Assembly: GCA_946480785.1 (NCBI GenBank)
Contig: CAMLLD010000029.1
Coordinates: 1 to 64,000 of the forward strand
Source: an uncultured Blastocatellia bacterium
GTDB lineage: Bacteria; Acidobacteriota; Blastocatellia; Pyrinomonadales; Pyrinomonadaceae
Reading direction: 5' to 3'
DNA length: 64,000 bases
The stretch's first letter is position 1, and every line of letters starts with the position of its first letter. Both the position numbers and the translations under genes were made by a program. A model generated the notes under the pieces. The model did not search any database. It saw only the letters and a program-made list of their open reading frames with translations, and was not told the DNA's origin. This document shows, one piece after another, positions 8,207 to 17,326 of this stretch.

Positions 8207-9115
8207 ATGGCCTGGTTCAATAAGAAAAACAAACGCATCGAGGCCGTCCCGCCGGAAGAGCGCGTCGTAAAGACGGAAAACGTCTTCGTCAAATGCGACG
8301 GCTGCGAGGCCCATCTTTTCAAAGGCGAGCTCGAAAACAACTTCCAGGTTTGCAAACACTGCGGCTACCACTTTCGCATCGGCGCGCGCGAACGGCTGGC
8401 GCTGCTGTTTGACGACGGCAAGTTTGAAGAGATCGACGGCGAGGTGACTTCGATCGATCCGCTGGAGTTTGTCGACAGCAAGCCTTACTCGGATCGAATC
8501 AAACAGGCCAAAGAGAGCACCGGTTTGCCGGAAGCGATCGTGAACGCGCGCGGCACGGTCGGCGATCATCCTGTGATCGCGGGCGCGATGGACATGACGT
8601 TCATCGGTGGTTCGATGGGTTCGGCGGTCGGTGAGAAAGTGACGCGCGTGATCGAAAGAGCGATGCGCGAACACAGCGCGGTCGTGATCTTCTCGGCGTC
8701 GGGCGGCGCGCGCATGCAGGAAGGCACGTTGTCGCTGATGCAGATGGCGAAGATCTCGGCGGCGCTCGCTGCGCTCGACGAAGCGCGTTTGCCTTTCATT
8801 TCTATATTGACAGATCCGACGACGGGCGGCGTAACGGCGAGTTTCGCGATGCTCGGCGATGTCATCATCGCGGAGCCGAAAGCATTGATCGGTTTTGCTG
8901 GTCCACGCGTGATCGAACAGACGATCCGGCAGAAGTTGCCGAAAGATTTTCAGCGTTCGGAGTTCCTGTTGGACCACGGCATGATCGACGCGATCGTTGA
9001 TCGGCGCGAGTTGCGCAATCAGATCGTGACGCTGTTGAACTTCATGATGAATCCCGAGATTCACGGCGAGTCGGACATTGAGCGCGCCCGCCGCCGCGCG
9101 GCTTCGCGAAGTTAA
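8207..9115 (+). CDS. accD: Acetyl-CoA carboxylase carboxyltransferase subunit beta
   Basis: AccD pairs with AccA to transfer CO2 from carboxybiotin to acetyl-CoA, making malonyl-CoA for fatty-acid synthesis. A four-cysteine zinc ribbon (C30, C33, C49, C52) is followed by the crotonase-like carboxyltransferase core. That core shows the SASGGARMQEG and DPTTGGVTASFAMLGD motifs and the late AGPRVIEQTI segment. The 302-aa length is typical. The next gene is folC, an accD-folC order also known from enterobacteria. Confidence 0.97.
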   Translation: MAWFNKKNKRIEAVPPEERVVKTENVFVKCDGCEAHLFKGELENNFQVCKHCGYHFRIGARERLALLFDDGKFEEIDGEVTSIDPLEFVDSKPYSDRIKQAKESTGLPEAIVNARGTVGDHPVIAGAMDMTFIGGSMGSAVGEKVTRVIERAMREHSAVVIFSASGGARMQEGTLSLMQMAKISAALAALDEARLPFISILTDPTTGGVTASFAMLGDVIIAEPKALIGFAGPRVIEQTIRQKLPKDFQRSEFLLDHGMIDAIVDRRELRNQIVTLLNFMMNPEIHGESDIERARRRAASRS

Positions 9116-9130
9116 GCCGCGAGTTTATGA

Positions 9131-10969
9131 ATGCAGTTTGATGAAGCGGTTCAGTATCTCCTCGAGCTCGGCCACGAGACGTTAACGATCAAGCTCGGCC
9201 TCAGAAACACCGAACTCCTCCTCGCAGCTCTCGACAATCCCGAACGCAGTTATGTTGTGGTGCAGATCGCCGGTACGAACGGTAAAGGTTCGACCGCGGC
9301 GATGCTGGATTCGATCTGTGGCGGGGCGGGGATTCGAACGGGGCTTTACACGTCGCCGCATCTGGTGTCGATGACCGAGCGCATTCGGATCGCCGGTTCT
9401 GATATCACGCCTTATGATTTTGCGCGACACGCGACGACTGTTCGCGCTGTTAGTGAGGATCTGCTTGCGCGCGGTGAGATCGAAGCGTTGCCGACGTTCT
9501 TTGAGCAAGTGACGGCGATCGCTTTGCTTGCGTTTCGTGACGCGGGTGTCGAGTTGGCGATTTTGGAGACAGGTCTCGGCGGTCGTCTCGATGCCACCAC
9601 TGCGGCGAACGCATCGATCGTCGGCATCACGTCCATCGCGATGGACCACGAAGACTATCTCGGCGACACGCTTGCGTCGATCGCCGCTGAGAAAGCGGCG
9701 ACAATTCGTCCCGGCGTGACCGCTGTAATCGCTCATCAGCAACCCGAAGCTTTGGCAGTTTTGTTGGCGCGCTGTGAAGCGGTGGGCGTCCAACCGTCGC
9801 TCCCAGGAAACACAGATTTTATAAAACAGATCCGTCTCAGTCTCCGTGGCCGCCACCAGATCGAAAACGCATCTGTGGCAATCCGTGTTGCTCAGGCGTT
9901 AGGTATTTCGAACGACGCGATTGTTAGCGGACTTGAAACAGTGAGGCATGCGGGCCGTCTGGAATTGATTCCACACAAACCAGACTTCCTTCTCGACGGC
10001 GCCCACAATCCAGCGGGCGCCCAAGCTCTGCGCACCTACCTCGACGAATACGAGCACGGGCCACTGACGTTGATCTTCGGCGCGATGCGCGACAAGAAGC
10101 TCGACCAAATTGCCGAAGTTCTTTTCCCTCTCGCTGACTGTTTGATCCTCACACCAGTCAACAACCCACGCGCCGCTACACTCGAAACACTCGCATCGCT
10201 TGCGGAGCGCCACGCTCGCGGACGCATCATCGAGTCAAGCTCCAGCACCGAAGCCATCCAAACCGCGATCACTGAAACGCCAAACAATGGTTTGATCTGC
10301 GTGACAGGCTCACTTTATCTAATAGGCGAGACACGCCCGCTCATTTTGCAACTAGCGGAACAACAAACTATGTCCCACGAAGAACTATCACCCGAAGCGT
10401 CGTCACACAACGAACTACCAAAAGCGATCAGCAGCCAGAAAATTTTCTCGGGCCGCGTCTTCAGCGTCACAGTCGACACGGTGCGCGAAGGCGATCTCAC
10501 GTGTCAACGCGAGGTGGTCCACCATGGCGGCAGCGCCGTCATCGTGCCCGTGTTTGACGACGGCACGGTCGCACTCGTGCGGCAGTATCGTCATCCCGCC
10601 GTGCGTTATCTGTTGGAAGTTCCCGCCGGCACACTCGCGGATGGCGAACGTCCCGACGCCGGCGCCGAGCGCGAGCTGCAAGAGGAGTTGGGCCTGATCG
10701 CCGGGCGCATGGAGAAGCTGTCGGAGTTTTTTGTCTCGCCGGGTTTTTGTGAAGAGAAGATGTGGGTCTACCTTGCGACGCAGCTCGTGCAGGGACAGCA
10801 GCGGCTCGAAGAAGATGAAGTGCTCGAAGTCGTGCGGCTGCCGCTCGCGGAGGCGTTGGAGATGATCGCAAGCGGTGAGATCCAGGACGCGAAGACCATC
10901 ATCGGTCTGATGCTCGCCGCGCCGAAGGTCGGCGTGCCGTTGTTAGAGACAGACTATCCCGCCGTTTAG
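9131..10969 (+). CDS. folC: Fusion: folylpolyglutamate/dihydrofolate synthase (FolC) + NUDIX hydrolase
   Basis: The N-terminal part (about 1-405) is a Mur-ligase-family FolC, which adds glutamate to dihydropteroate/folates. It has P-loop GTNGKGST (48-55), the YTSPHL folate motif, LETGLGGRLDATTA and the DGAHNPAG motif of the C-domain. With no stop, the frame continues through a short Ser/Glu-rich linker into a NUDIX domain (about 435-612). The Nudix box is complete, G500-x5-E506-x7-REL-x-EE-x-GL (R514, E518, E519). The NUDIX part resembles ADP-ribose pyrophosphatases (REVVHHGGSAVIVPV). An internal ATG at 10370 (M414) lacks a clear ribosome site, so one 612-aa polypeptide is most likely. Confidence 0.9.
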   Translation: MQFDEAVQYLLELGHETLTIKLGLRNTELLLAALDNPERSYVVVQIAGTNGKGSTAAMLDSICGGAGIRTGLYTSPHLVSMTERIRIAGSDITPYDFARHATTVRAVSEDLLARGEIEALPTFFEQVTAIALLAFRDAGVELAILETGLGGRLDATTAANASIVGITSIAMDHEDYLGDTLASIAAEKAATIRPGVTAVIAHQQPEALAVLLARCEAVGVQPSLPGNTDFIKQIRLSLRGRHQIENASVAIRVAQALGISNDAIVSGLETVRHAGRLELIPHKPDFLLDGAHNPAGAQALRTYLDEYEHGPLTLIFGAMRDKKLDQIAEVLFPLADCLILTPVNNPRAATLETLASLAERHARGRIIESSSSTEAIQTAITETPNNGLICVTGSLYLIGETRPLILQLAEQQTMSHEELSPEASSHNELPKAISSQKIFSGRVFSVTVDTVREGDLTCQREVVHHGGSAVIVPVFDDGTVALVRQYRHPAVRYLLEVPAGTLADGERPDAGAERELQEELGLIAGRMEKLSEFFVSPGFCEEKMWVYLATQLVQGQQRLEEDEVLEVVRLPLAEALEMIASGEIQDAKTIIGLMLAAPKVGVPLLETDYPAV

Positions 10970-11009
10970 TTAATTTGCGATCCGCGTATCCGTGACCTAA
11001 ACTCGCTCG

Positions 11010-11915
11010 GTGTTCACCGAAGAACCTTCCAACGACCAGACATGGGTACAAACTGAGTCAACCGTTTCCTCCGAGGCTCCCACTAGCGAACCGCCGGTTC
11101 CCGCAAACGAACCGTTTCCGTTTCCGCCGCCGCCCCCTGCGCCGGCTTCTCCGCCGAGTGGAGACCGCCGCTGGTATCGGCTGCTGATGGCGATCGTCAC
11201 GTGGTTCATGAGTCTGTTGCTGCTGCTCGTTGTGCCCGTGATCGTCGCGGTGCCGTATTTCATCTACGTGTGGAAGACGCGCGGCGTGCCGAGCGCCCAG
11301 GCTTTAGCAAACGACAAAACACTGCTCTTCTTTTCTATTCTCGGCATCATCCCGACGCACCTGCTCACGCTTTTGCTCGTGTGGCTCGTCGTTACCGAGT
11401 GGCGCAAACGTCCGTTCTGGAAGGCGATCGGTTTCGAGTGGCCCAAGTCTGCCAGTCCACTGATAAGCGCGCTCGGCTGCGTTCTGATCGCTGTCGCACT
11501 GTTCGTCCTCGGCGCTGTGGTGACGAGTCGCTGGGGTGGCAGCAAAACACAGCTCGATCTGCTGGTCGAGAGTTCGCTGCCAGCGCGGTTTGCGACCGCG
11601 TTTGTGGCTGTGTTTACCGCGCCGCTGGTTGAAGAAATGATTTATCGCGGTGTTCTCTATTCGGCTGTCGAGCAGACGCTCGGTCGCGCCGTGGCGATCG
11701 GTTCGGTCGCGTTACTGTTCGCGGGCGTGCACGTGTTCCAATACCAAAACAACATCGCGGTGATCGTGGTCATCACGATGCTGAGTTTTTCGTTGACGCT
11801 CATGCGCGCGTACACGGGCAAGCTCCTTCCTTCGTTTATCGTTCATCTCGTCTTCAACGGCATCCAGTCGGTAGTGATCGTGCTGGCGCCGTTCTTTGGC
11901 TGGGGCAATTCATAA
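11010..11915 (+). CDS. CPBP-family (Abi/CAAX-like) intramembrane protease
   Basis: A proline-rich N-terminus (about 20-50) precedes several hydrophobic segments. The family motifs are present: EEMIYRG (EExxxR), FAGVHVF (FxxxH) and the late HLVFNG (HxxxN). These place the glutamate and histidine active site within the membrane. Bacterial CPBP proteins are associated with bacteriocin self-protection and other roles; the target here is unknown. The start is a GTG at 11010 without a clear ribosome site. The first downstream ATG (11198) would fall just before the first membrane helix, so the N-terminus is uncertain. The stop lies 6 nt before the oxidoreductase gene. Confidence 0.85.
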   Translation: MFTEEPSNDQTWVQTESTVSSEAPTSEPPVPANEPFPFPPPPPAPASPPSGDRRWYRLLMAIVTWFMSLLLLLVVPVIVAVPYFIYVWKTRGVPSAQALANDKTLLFFSILGIIPTHLLTLLLVWLVVTEWRKRPFWKAIGFEWPKSASPLISALGCVLIAVALFVLGAVVTSRWGGSKTQLDLLVESSLPARFATAFVAVFTAPLVEEMIYRGVLYSAVEQTLGRAVAIGSVALLFAGVHVFQYQNNIAVIVVITMLSFSLTLMRAYTGKLLPSFIVHLVFNGIQSVVIVLAPFFGWGNS

Positions 11916-11921
11916 AAAGTT

Positions 11922-13244
11922 ATGGCCGCGGCCTACGACGTTGTGGTGGTGGGCGCGGGGATCGGCGGCCTCACTGCCGGCGCGCTGCTGTCCGCGCGCG
12001 GGATGAGTGTTTGTGTGCTCGAGCGGCAGTCGCAGGTGGGTGGCTGCATCGCGCGCGTTGAGTTTTCGGGACATGAGTTCGAGCCGGGGATGGGGATCTA
12101 CACGTCCTTTGGTGAGGGTGAAGTTTACGAGGGGATATTCGACCAGTTGCCGGTTGACGTTCCGTTGACGTCGTTGCTGCCGCGGCCATATGTGGTGCGG
12201 CTTGCGGACGGAGCAGACGTCAGATTACTCGCTGGCGAGGAGTTCTTTGATGAACTCCGACAGCAGTTTCCGGAGTGTGCGGATCGGGCGATTGAGTTTT
12301 ATCGGAATCCCGCGCTCGAAAGCTTAGCCACAGTCTCACCACGCTTTCGATCATTCATCGACACGCAGCTTCGTGGCTTTCTGCACGCCTCCATCGATCA
12401 GTGTTCTAATGCGGCCGCGGTGGCGGCGCTGGCGCGTGTGCGCGGGCCGCTTTACGAAATTCACGGTGGACCCGCGACGCTTGTGGAACGTCTGGCTGAA
12501 TCGATCGAGCGCAGCGGCGGGACGTTGCGTCTGAACGCGCCGGTGCTGCGACTCGCTTTTGATTCGAGCGGCACGGCTGCCGGCGTCGATCTATTGAACG
12601 GCGAACAAGTCTTCGCGAAGAAAGCAATTGTCAGCAACCTGACGATCTGGGACACGTATGGCAAACTCGTCGGCCTGAACCGGACCCCAACGGACATCAA
12701 GAAACTGCTCAACACCTTGCACGGCTCCGGCGCTTACGTCGTCTACACAACGATCGAACCCGCCGCCATCGCACGCCTCCCGAGCGATCGTTTGCTGGTA
12801 GCCACCCGACCTTCCGACGTGATCTCACAGTCTTCTGACGACGAGTCTTTCACAGAGTTCACACTCGCAACGCACGGTCGCACAGCCACTCTCAAATCCG
12901 CTACCGACGTAAACGACTGGTTCACTTACCACGCGAGCGAAGAAGACTTCGAAGACTCCGATCAGTCCGCGCTCGAGCACTTCTGGTCCAAACTGCACGC
13001 CTCGCTTCCCGAACTCGGCAGCGACATCGAGGTCATCGAAACCGCCAACCCCCGCACCTTCTACGAAAACACCCGCCGCAAGCTCGGCATGATATTGGGT
13101 CTTCAAATCCCAAAAATCCCTATCCCCACAACGTCAGTCCCGAACCTCTTCATGGTCGGCGACACCGTCACCTCAAGCCCCGACCTTGCGACCGTCACCG
13201 AATCTGCCCATTCCCTCGCCAACCACCTACACAAAAAACTCTAG
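11922..13244 (+). CDS. FAD-dependent oxidoreductase, phytoene desaturase/carotene isomerase-like
   Basis: The N-terminus has the Rossmann fingerprint VVVVGAGIGGLTAGALL followed by an acidic end of strand 2 (CVLERQSQVGGC). This is characteristic of the CrtI/CrtISO/retinol-saturase-like amine oxidase superfamily. The C-terminus has the second FAD motif, NLFMVGDTVTSSPDLATVTESAHSLA. The 440-aa length is slightly short of typical CrtI (about 490). No other carotenoid genes are nearby, so the substrate is open. It starts 6 nt after the CPBP gene, suggesting co-transcription. Confidence 0.85.
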   Translation: MAAAYDVVVVGAGIGGLTAGALLSARGMSVCVLERQSQVGGCIARVEFSGHEFEPGMGIYTSFGEGEVYEGIFDQLPVDVPLTSLLPRPYVVRLADGADVRLLAGEEFFDELRQQFPECADRAIEFYRNPALESLATVSPRFRSFIDTQLRGFLHASIDQCSNAAAVAALARVRGPLYEIHGGPATLVERLAESIERSGGTLRLNAPVLRLAFDSSGTAAGVDLLNGEQVFAKKAIVSNLTIWDTYGKLVGLNRTPTDIKKLLNTLHGSGAYVVYTTIEPAAIARLPSDRLLVATRPSDVISQSSDDESFTEFTLATHGRTATLKSATDVNDWFTYHASEEDFEDSDQSALEHFWSKLHASLPELGSDIEVIETANPRTFYENTRRKLGMILGLQIPKIPIPTTSVPNLFMVGDTVTSSPDLATVTESAHSLANHLHKKL

Positions 13245-13254
13245 ACACCCAGCG

Positions 13255-13284
13255 ATTGTCTATTGTATACAGGCAACAGACAAT
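13255..13284 (+). promoter_or_regulatory. Inverted-repeat operator immediately upstream of the GntR gene
   Basis: ATTGTCT (13255-13261) and AGACAAT (13278-13284) are perfect reverse complements, separated by 16 bp containing TTGTATAC. The second arm abuts the ATG at 13285. YtrA-type GntR regulators commonly autoregulate through such palindromes, so this is a likely operator. No ribosome-binding site fits between it and the start, so the mRNA may be leaderless. Confidence 0.5.
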
Positions 13285-13671
13285 ATGTACGTTACAGTTG
13301 ACGAACGAGACGCGCGGCCGCTGTATCAACAGCTCGTTGATGAGATCAAGACCCTAATCGCGCGAGGCGAACTCACACAGGGCACGCTGCTGCCGCCTGT
13401 CCGACAAGTCGCGTCAGACCTCGGCGTGAATCTCAACACCGTCGCTTTTGCTTATCGAAAACTACAGCAGGAAGGTCTCATTCGCGTGCGGCACGGCTCG
13501 GGAGCCGTGGTCGTCTCGCAAACCCTCAAAGACAAGCCGGACGAGCGTCTGCGCGCGCAGTTACGGACGGCCCTCACGCAGCTAATCCTCGCCGGACTAA
13601 AGCAGCCGGAGATCAAAGCACTCATCAATGAAGAGTTGGACGGTTTGTTGAAAGAGACCGGCCGCGGATAA
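13285..13671 (+). CDS. GntR-family transcriptional regulator, YtrA subfamily
   Basis: The 128-aa protein begins with the PLYQQLVDEIKTLIARGEL segment. A winged helix-turn-helix follows (LPPVRQVASDLGVNLNTVAFAYRKLQQEGL, then the wing with RHGSGAVV). The short helical C-terminus without a large effector domain identifies the YtrA subgroup, whose members usually repress an ABC transporter or membrane-protein operon. The ATG at 13285 is preferred to an in-frame ATG at 13186, because that one lies inside the upstream oxidoreductase. No transporter follows, so the target is unknown. Confidence 0.9.
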   Translation: MYVTVDERDARPLYQQLVDEIKTLIARGELTQGTLLPPVRQVASDLGVNLNTVAFAYRKLQQEGLIRVRHGSGAVVVSQTLKDKPDERLRAQLRTALTQLILAGLKQPEIKALINEELDGLLKETGRG

Positions 13672-13691
13672 CTCGATTCCGATCTCAAGAA

Positions 13692-14822
13692 CTACGGCTG
13701 GTTCGGCATCCGCTCCAGGTTCTTACGCGGCACCGGATTGCCCGTTTCCGGATTGATCATTCGCGGCTCGCGGCTGAACCCACCGTTGCCATTACCAAAC
13801 CCACCGTTACCAGCAGGCGGAGTCGCTGGACGAGAGCTGCCACCGCCGCTTCCCGGCGCGCCACCGCTGTTCGGATGACTCTGGCCGCCGCCCGGATAGT
13901 ACTGGCCGCCGCTCGATACGGTCGTGCCCGGGTGGCTTCCATAATTCGGGTAGGAGTTGGCCGGAACGTACGGCAGATAGAACGCATTCGTGTAGTAGGA
14001 ACCGTACGGCGAGCCAAGACCGAGATAATAAGGCAGGAACGTGTAACAACCGACGCGCGGATTGAAGAACCACAAGCCCAGCGCGCGCCTGTCGAAGTAA
14101 TAGAACGGATCGCTGAACGACGCGAATGCCGTGTTCAGAACGCGATTGGTAATCCGCTGGTTGGCCTTCGCGAGCGCCTGGCCGCGCTCTTTGCTCCAGT
14201 TTTCAACGTCGTCTTTCTTTTTGTCTTCGTCCGTGAGCTTGGCGACGGAGAAATTAGTGGCGTTGAAAATGACCTTGTTGCCGCCTTTGACCTTCGTGTG
14301 CGAGTCGCTCAGAATCACGCGGCCCTTGCGCACGATCAGCTCGGTGGCGTCGTCGGGCACGACGTTCAAGCGATAGAGGCCCTGGCGCACGATCGCGAGA
14401 CGTGTGTGCGGCGTGCTGACGCCGATGTTCAAGTCGAGGTTGTCAGCGCCGGTTGCTTCCACGATCGCCGTGCCGCGAAGTAGCCGTACTTCGAGATTGG
14501 CCAGACTGTTGTCGAGTAGTTCAACTTCGGAATTGCCGCCGAGGCGCAGGTACGAACCCGGATTAAGCAGAATCTCGACCCGCCCGTCGCCCTCCGTGCG
14601 GACACGGTCGCCGGAGTTCAGGTCGTCGGTGATCATCAGTTGTTGCCAGTCCGACTCGCCGCGTGAGATGACGGTTGCGCCGCCGGTGACGGCGTTAATG
14701 CCGCCGGCTTTGGCGGAAATGACGAACTTGTCGCGTGTCGTTTGGCCGAAGCTGACGACCGAACAGGCCAACACCAGAGATACGGAGAGTAGAAATAGCG
14801 GGAGGTAGAAACGTCTGCGCAC
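13692..14822 (-). CDS. Secreted FecR-domain protein with Gly/Pro-rich C-terminus
   Basis: A signal peptide (about 1-26, ending near SFGQ) is followed by a FecR domain. That domain shows the LNSGDRVRTEGDGRVEILL, YLRLGGNSEVELL and LRLLRGTAIVEA-type repeats of this beta-rich fold. The last 120 residues are rich in Tyr, Gly, Pro and Asn and look disordered. FecR domains outside iron signalling are common in acidobacterial exported proteins and are thought to act at the cell surface or in the periplasm. The GTG start at 14822 has GGAGG 8 nt upstream. A consensus promoter lies 57 nt ahead. Confidence 0.85.
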   Translation of the reverse strand: MRRRFYLPLFLLSVSLVLACSVVSFGQTTRDKFVISAKAGGINAVTGGATVISRGESDWQQLMITDDLNSGDRVRTEGDGRVEILLNPGSYLRLGGNSEVELLDNSLANLEVRLLRGTAIVEATGADNLDLNIGVSTPHTRLAIVRQGLYRLNVVPDDATELIVRKGRVILSDSHTKVKGGNKVIFNATNFSVAKLTDEDKKKDDVENWSKERGQALAKANQRITNRVLNTAFASFSDPFYYFDRRALGLWFFNPRVGCYTFLPYYLGLGSPYGSYYTNAFYLPYVPANSYPNYGSHPGTTVSSGGQYYPGGGQSHPNSGGAPGSGGGSSRPATPPAGNGGFGNGNGGFSREPRMINPETGNPVPRKNLERMPNQP

Positions 14823-14878
14823 GGAAAGGTCCTCCGATTTGAGATTGTTTTAGGGGGTCGGCCGGTAATCTCGGGAGC

Positions 14879-14906
14879 ATTATAGTCTGAAGCGGGAAAG
14901 TTACAA
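14879..14906 (-). promoter_or_regulatory. Sigma70-type promoter of the FecR gene
   Basis: Read on the minus strand, the -35 TTGTAA (14901-14906) is separated by 16 bp from a consensus -10 TATAAT (14879-14884). Transcription would start near 14872, giving a leader of about 50 nt that ends in the GGAGG site of the FecR gene. It shows that this gene can be transcribed separately from the von Willebrand operon upstream. Confidence 0.7.
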
Positions 14907-14948
14907 GCTTTTCCGAGGGTGGGTAACTTAGTCCTCAGCGGGCATGAC

Positions 14949-15920
14949 TCAACGCATGGTTTCGAGAAGTTTGGCGTGGTAGCCGCGCTTGGTGCGGGCG
15001 AGAAGATCGGGACGGTTCAGGAGTTGGACCTCGACCGAGCGCCACTTCCCATCGAGCGTCTTGTTCGACGGCCGGTAACCGATGCTGTAGACCGTGCTGA
15101 GATCGCGCACCACCTGCGGATAAACCGTGTCGAGATCGCGGAGCTTCGCGGCGTGATAGAGCGTCGTGCCGCACGTCGTCGCGATCAGGCTCAACTGCTC
15201 GCGCGCCTGCGCGTAAGCCGCACGCGGCACGTGATAACGCTTCACGTTCTCTTCTTCCGTGTCGAGATAAATCGGAAAGATGACGGTCTCGGAGCCTCTG
15301 ATTTCCTCGAGCAACTTGTCAAACGGAGTCTGCGAACCTGGACCAGGCACGTCTGGAAGCGCGTTGTCGATCCCGTCAGTCATCACAACCACAGCACTGC
15401 GCCGCGATCCACTGCCGCGCGCGATCAGATCGCGCAACACCCAATCGAGCGAGTCCCAAAAATTCGTGCCGCCGATCGCCTCGTCCATCTGGTCGATACT
15501 CTTCTTCAACCTCTTCCGATCGAGTGTGAACGGCGAATAAAGCGCCGGCTGATCGGTGAAGCTGACGATCGCGATGCGATCGACGTCGCGTGCCGCGTCG
15601 ATGAAACGCTTCGCCGAGTTGCGAATCATCTTCAGGTTTTTCGAGTTTGAGCCGGAAAGGTCGAGCAGAAGGACGAGATCAAACGGCGCATCAGCCGCGG
15701 CAAAGAACGTGATCTCCTGCGGCACGCCGTCTTCGAGCACGACGAAATCTTTTTGCTGCAGCAGCGGCGCGGGTATATTCGGCGCGGAGCCGAGCACGCT
15801 CACTTTCAAGTCAACCAGGTCTGAATCGATGCGAATCGTCTCCACCGGATCCTGCGCGCGGATCTCACCCGCGACCAGCAGTAGCGCCAGACAGATCAAA
15901 CTCACATACTTAATTTGCAT
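14949..15920 (-). CDS. Secreted VWFA-related protein (acidobacterial type), second copy
   Basis: The 323-aa protein starts with a signal peptide (MQIKYVSLICLALLLVAGEIRAQ). A short beta domain follows (VDLKVSVLG, with the DFVVLEDG motif typical of acidobacterial VWFA-related proteins). The von Willebrand A domain has a complete MIDAS start, LLDLSGSNS. The ATG at 15920 is chosen over a start at 15995 because it gives a clean signal peptide. It overlaps the end of the preceding gene by 11 nt, so translation is probably coupled. VWA domains bind partners through a divalent metal; the ligand is unknown. Confidence 0.85.
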   Translation of the reverse strand: MQIKYVSLICLALLLVAGEIRAQDPVETIRIDSDLVDLKVSVLGSAPNIPAPLLQQKDFVVLEDGVPQEITFFAAADAPFDLVLLLDLSGSNSKNLKMIRNSAKRFIDAARDVDRIAIVSFTDQPALYSPFTLDRKRLKKSIDQMDEAIGGTNFWDSLDWVLRDLIARGSGSRRSAVVVMTDGIDNALPDVPGPGSQTPFDKLLEEIRGSETVIFPIYLDTEEENVKRYHVPRAAYAQAREQLSLIATTCGTTLYHAAKLRDLDTVYPQVVRDLSTVYSIGYRPSNKTLDGKWRSVEVQLLNRPDLLARTKRGYHAKLLETMR

Positions 15921-17274
15921 AATAGCCACGCTTGCCGCGAGGCACTGCGTTCGGCCGGTTGACGGAAATGTGTATCCCTCGCCAACGCCCGTCACGCGCG
16001 TTGTTTGTCGGACGATAGGCTAGACTGTAAACCGTTCCGAGGTCTGCGACAACCTGTTCGTAAGCGCCGGCAAGATCCGTGAGCCGTTCGACCTGGTAGA
16101 AAATTCCGCCGCCCGCGTCCGCCATCTCCTTCATTCGATCGTGGCCCATGTCGAAAGCCTCGGGCTGCGTGTCGAGCGGGCTCATCGCTTCGTATTCGGT
16201 GTTCAGCCACAGCGTGTACAGCACACCGTCAAACTCCTGAATGTTGCGCAACGTCTCGGGGTAGGAGTATTTCACAGAACCCTGCTGGCCGCTTATGCCG
16301 GGTATGGTGCCATCAAGTCCGTCGCTCATCAAGACGATCGCGGTGCGGCGCGAGTTCTTCGACTGCTTCAACACTTCGTTCATCGCAAAGTTCGTCGCGT
16401 CGTAGAGTTTTGTATCGCCGCGCGCAGTGTCGATGGTTTCGATTCGTTGTCGCAGCAGCTCGCGATCGGCAGTGAGTTCGGAAACGATGGTGGGCGCGCC
16501 CGCGAACGTGATCACCGCGATGCGATCGTTGGGACGCGCGGCTTGGACAAATCGCAGCGCCGCCGCGCGAATGAGTTTAACCACTTCCCGCGTCGAACCG
16601 GAAAGATCGATTAAGAGCACCATGTCGAACGGCGCTGACGCCGACTCGAATTGAACGATGCGCTGCTCCTGCCCGTCTTCAGTCAAACGAAAGTCTGATT
16701 GGCCCAAGCCCATCAACCCGCGATTCGTGCTGCGATCGATGACGCTGATGTTTAGCGTGACGAGTTGCGAGTCGACGCGGATCACGTCGCCTTCGCTGAT
16801 CTCCGCGTTGTCGGGTTCGGTAGCTGGCGTACCGGCAGGACGTTTCGCGTTCTCGACACCGATCAGTTCCGGCTGTTTCGTTGGTTCATCACGAGGAACC
16901 GTGATCTCGCCTCGCGCAGACGAGCCGCTAACGTCCGCATTCTGCGGCACTTTGAGCTGGAGATGAATCGCCGCCACCGGATCTACAGGGCGACGCACTA
17001 CCGAGATCGTCAGCGCCGCGCCGCGGTTGTCGATCACGATCGGTGAACGAGTGAACCTGACAGAACCTTCGATCGCCGCCGAAACCGCGACGTAATTGTT
17101 GGCCCAACGCTCGACCGTAACGTCGCCGAAGTCGTTGCGCACTTTGATCCGCGCATTCGGCGGCACGTCGATGCGAATTTGCTCGCCGTCCTGGACCGCC
17201 GACATTGTGGGAGGGAAGAGAGAAGCAGCTAAAAAGACAAGACCCCACAAAACCTTTCGAGGTTTTGAGAACAT
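15910..17274 (-). CDS. Secreted VWFA-related protein (acidobacterial type), first copy with N-terminal beta domain
   Basis: The 454-aa protein begins with a signal peptide (starting MFSKPRKVLWGLVFLAAS). An extra N-terminal domain of about 100 residues (NDFGDVTVERW...) resembles adhesin-type beta structures. The VWFA-related module follows, with the DFRLTEDGQEQ motif and MIDAS LLIDLSGSTRE. Its C-terminal half is clearly paralogous to the next gene (both end YSLAYRP or YSIGYRP and then a KRGYYA or KRGYHA motif), so the two arose by duplication. The start at 17274 replaces an in-frame codon at 17322 that would precede the signal sequence. Confidence 0.85.
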   Translation of the reverse strand: MFSKPRKVLWGLVFLAASLFPPTMSAVQDGEQIRIDVPPNARIKVRNDFGDVTVERWANNYVAVSAAIEGSVRFTRSPIVIDNRGAALTISVVRRPVDPVAAIHLQLKVPQNADVSGSSARGEITVPRDEPTKQPELIGVENAKRPAGTPATEPDNAEISEGDVIRVDSQLVTLNISVIDRSTNRGLMGLGQSDFRLTEDGQEQRIVQFESASAPFDMVLLIDLSGSTREVVKLIRAAALRFVQAARPNDRIAVITFAGAPTIVSELTADRELLRQRIETIDTARGDTKLYDATNFAMNEVLKQSKNSRRTAIVLMSDGLDGTIPGISGQQGSVKYSYPETLRNIQEFDGVLYTLWLNTEYEAMSPLDTQPEAFDMGHDRMKEMADAGGGIFYQVERLTDLAGAYEQVVADLGTVYSLAYRPTNNARDGRWRGIHISVNRPNAVPRGKRGYYAN

Positions 17275-17326
17275 AGCGGAAAATCTACTCGACCACGGCG
17301 CTGATGGCAAAACCAGCGGCACGAGC

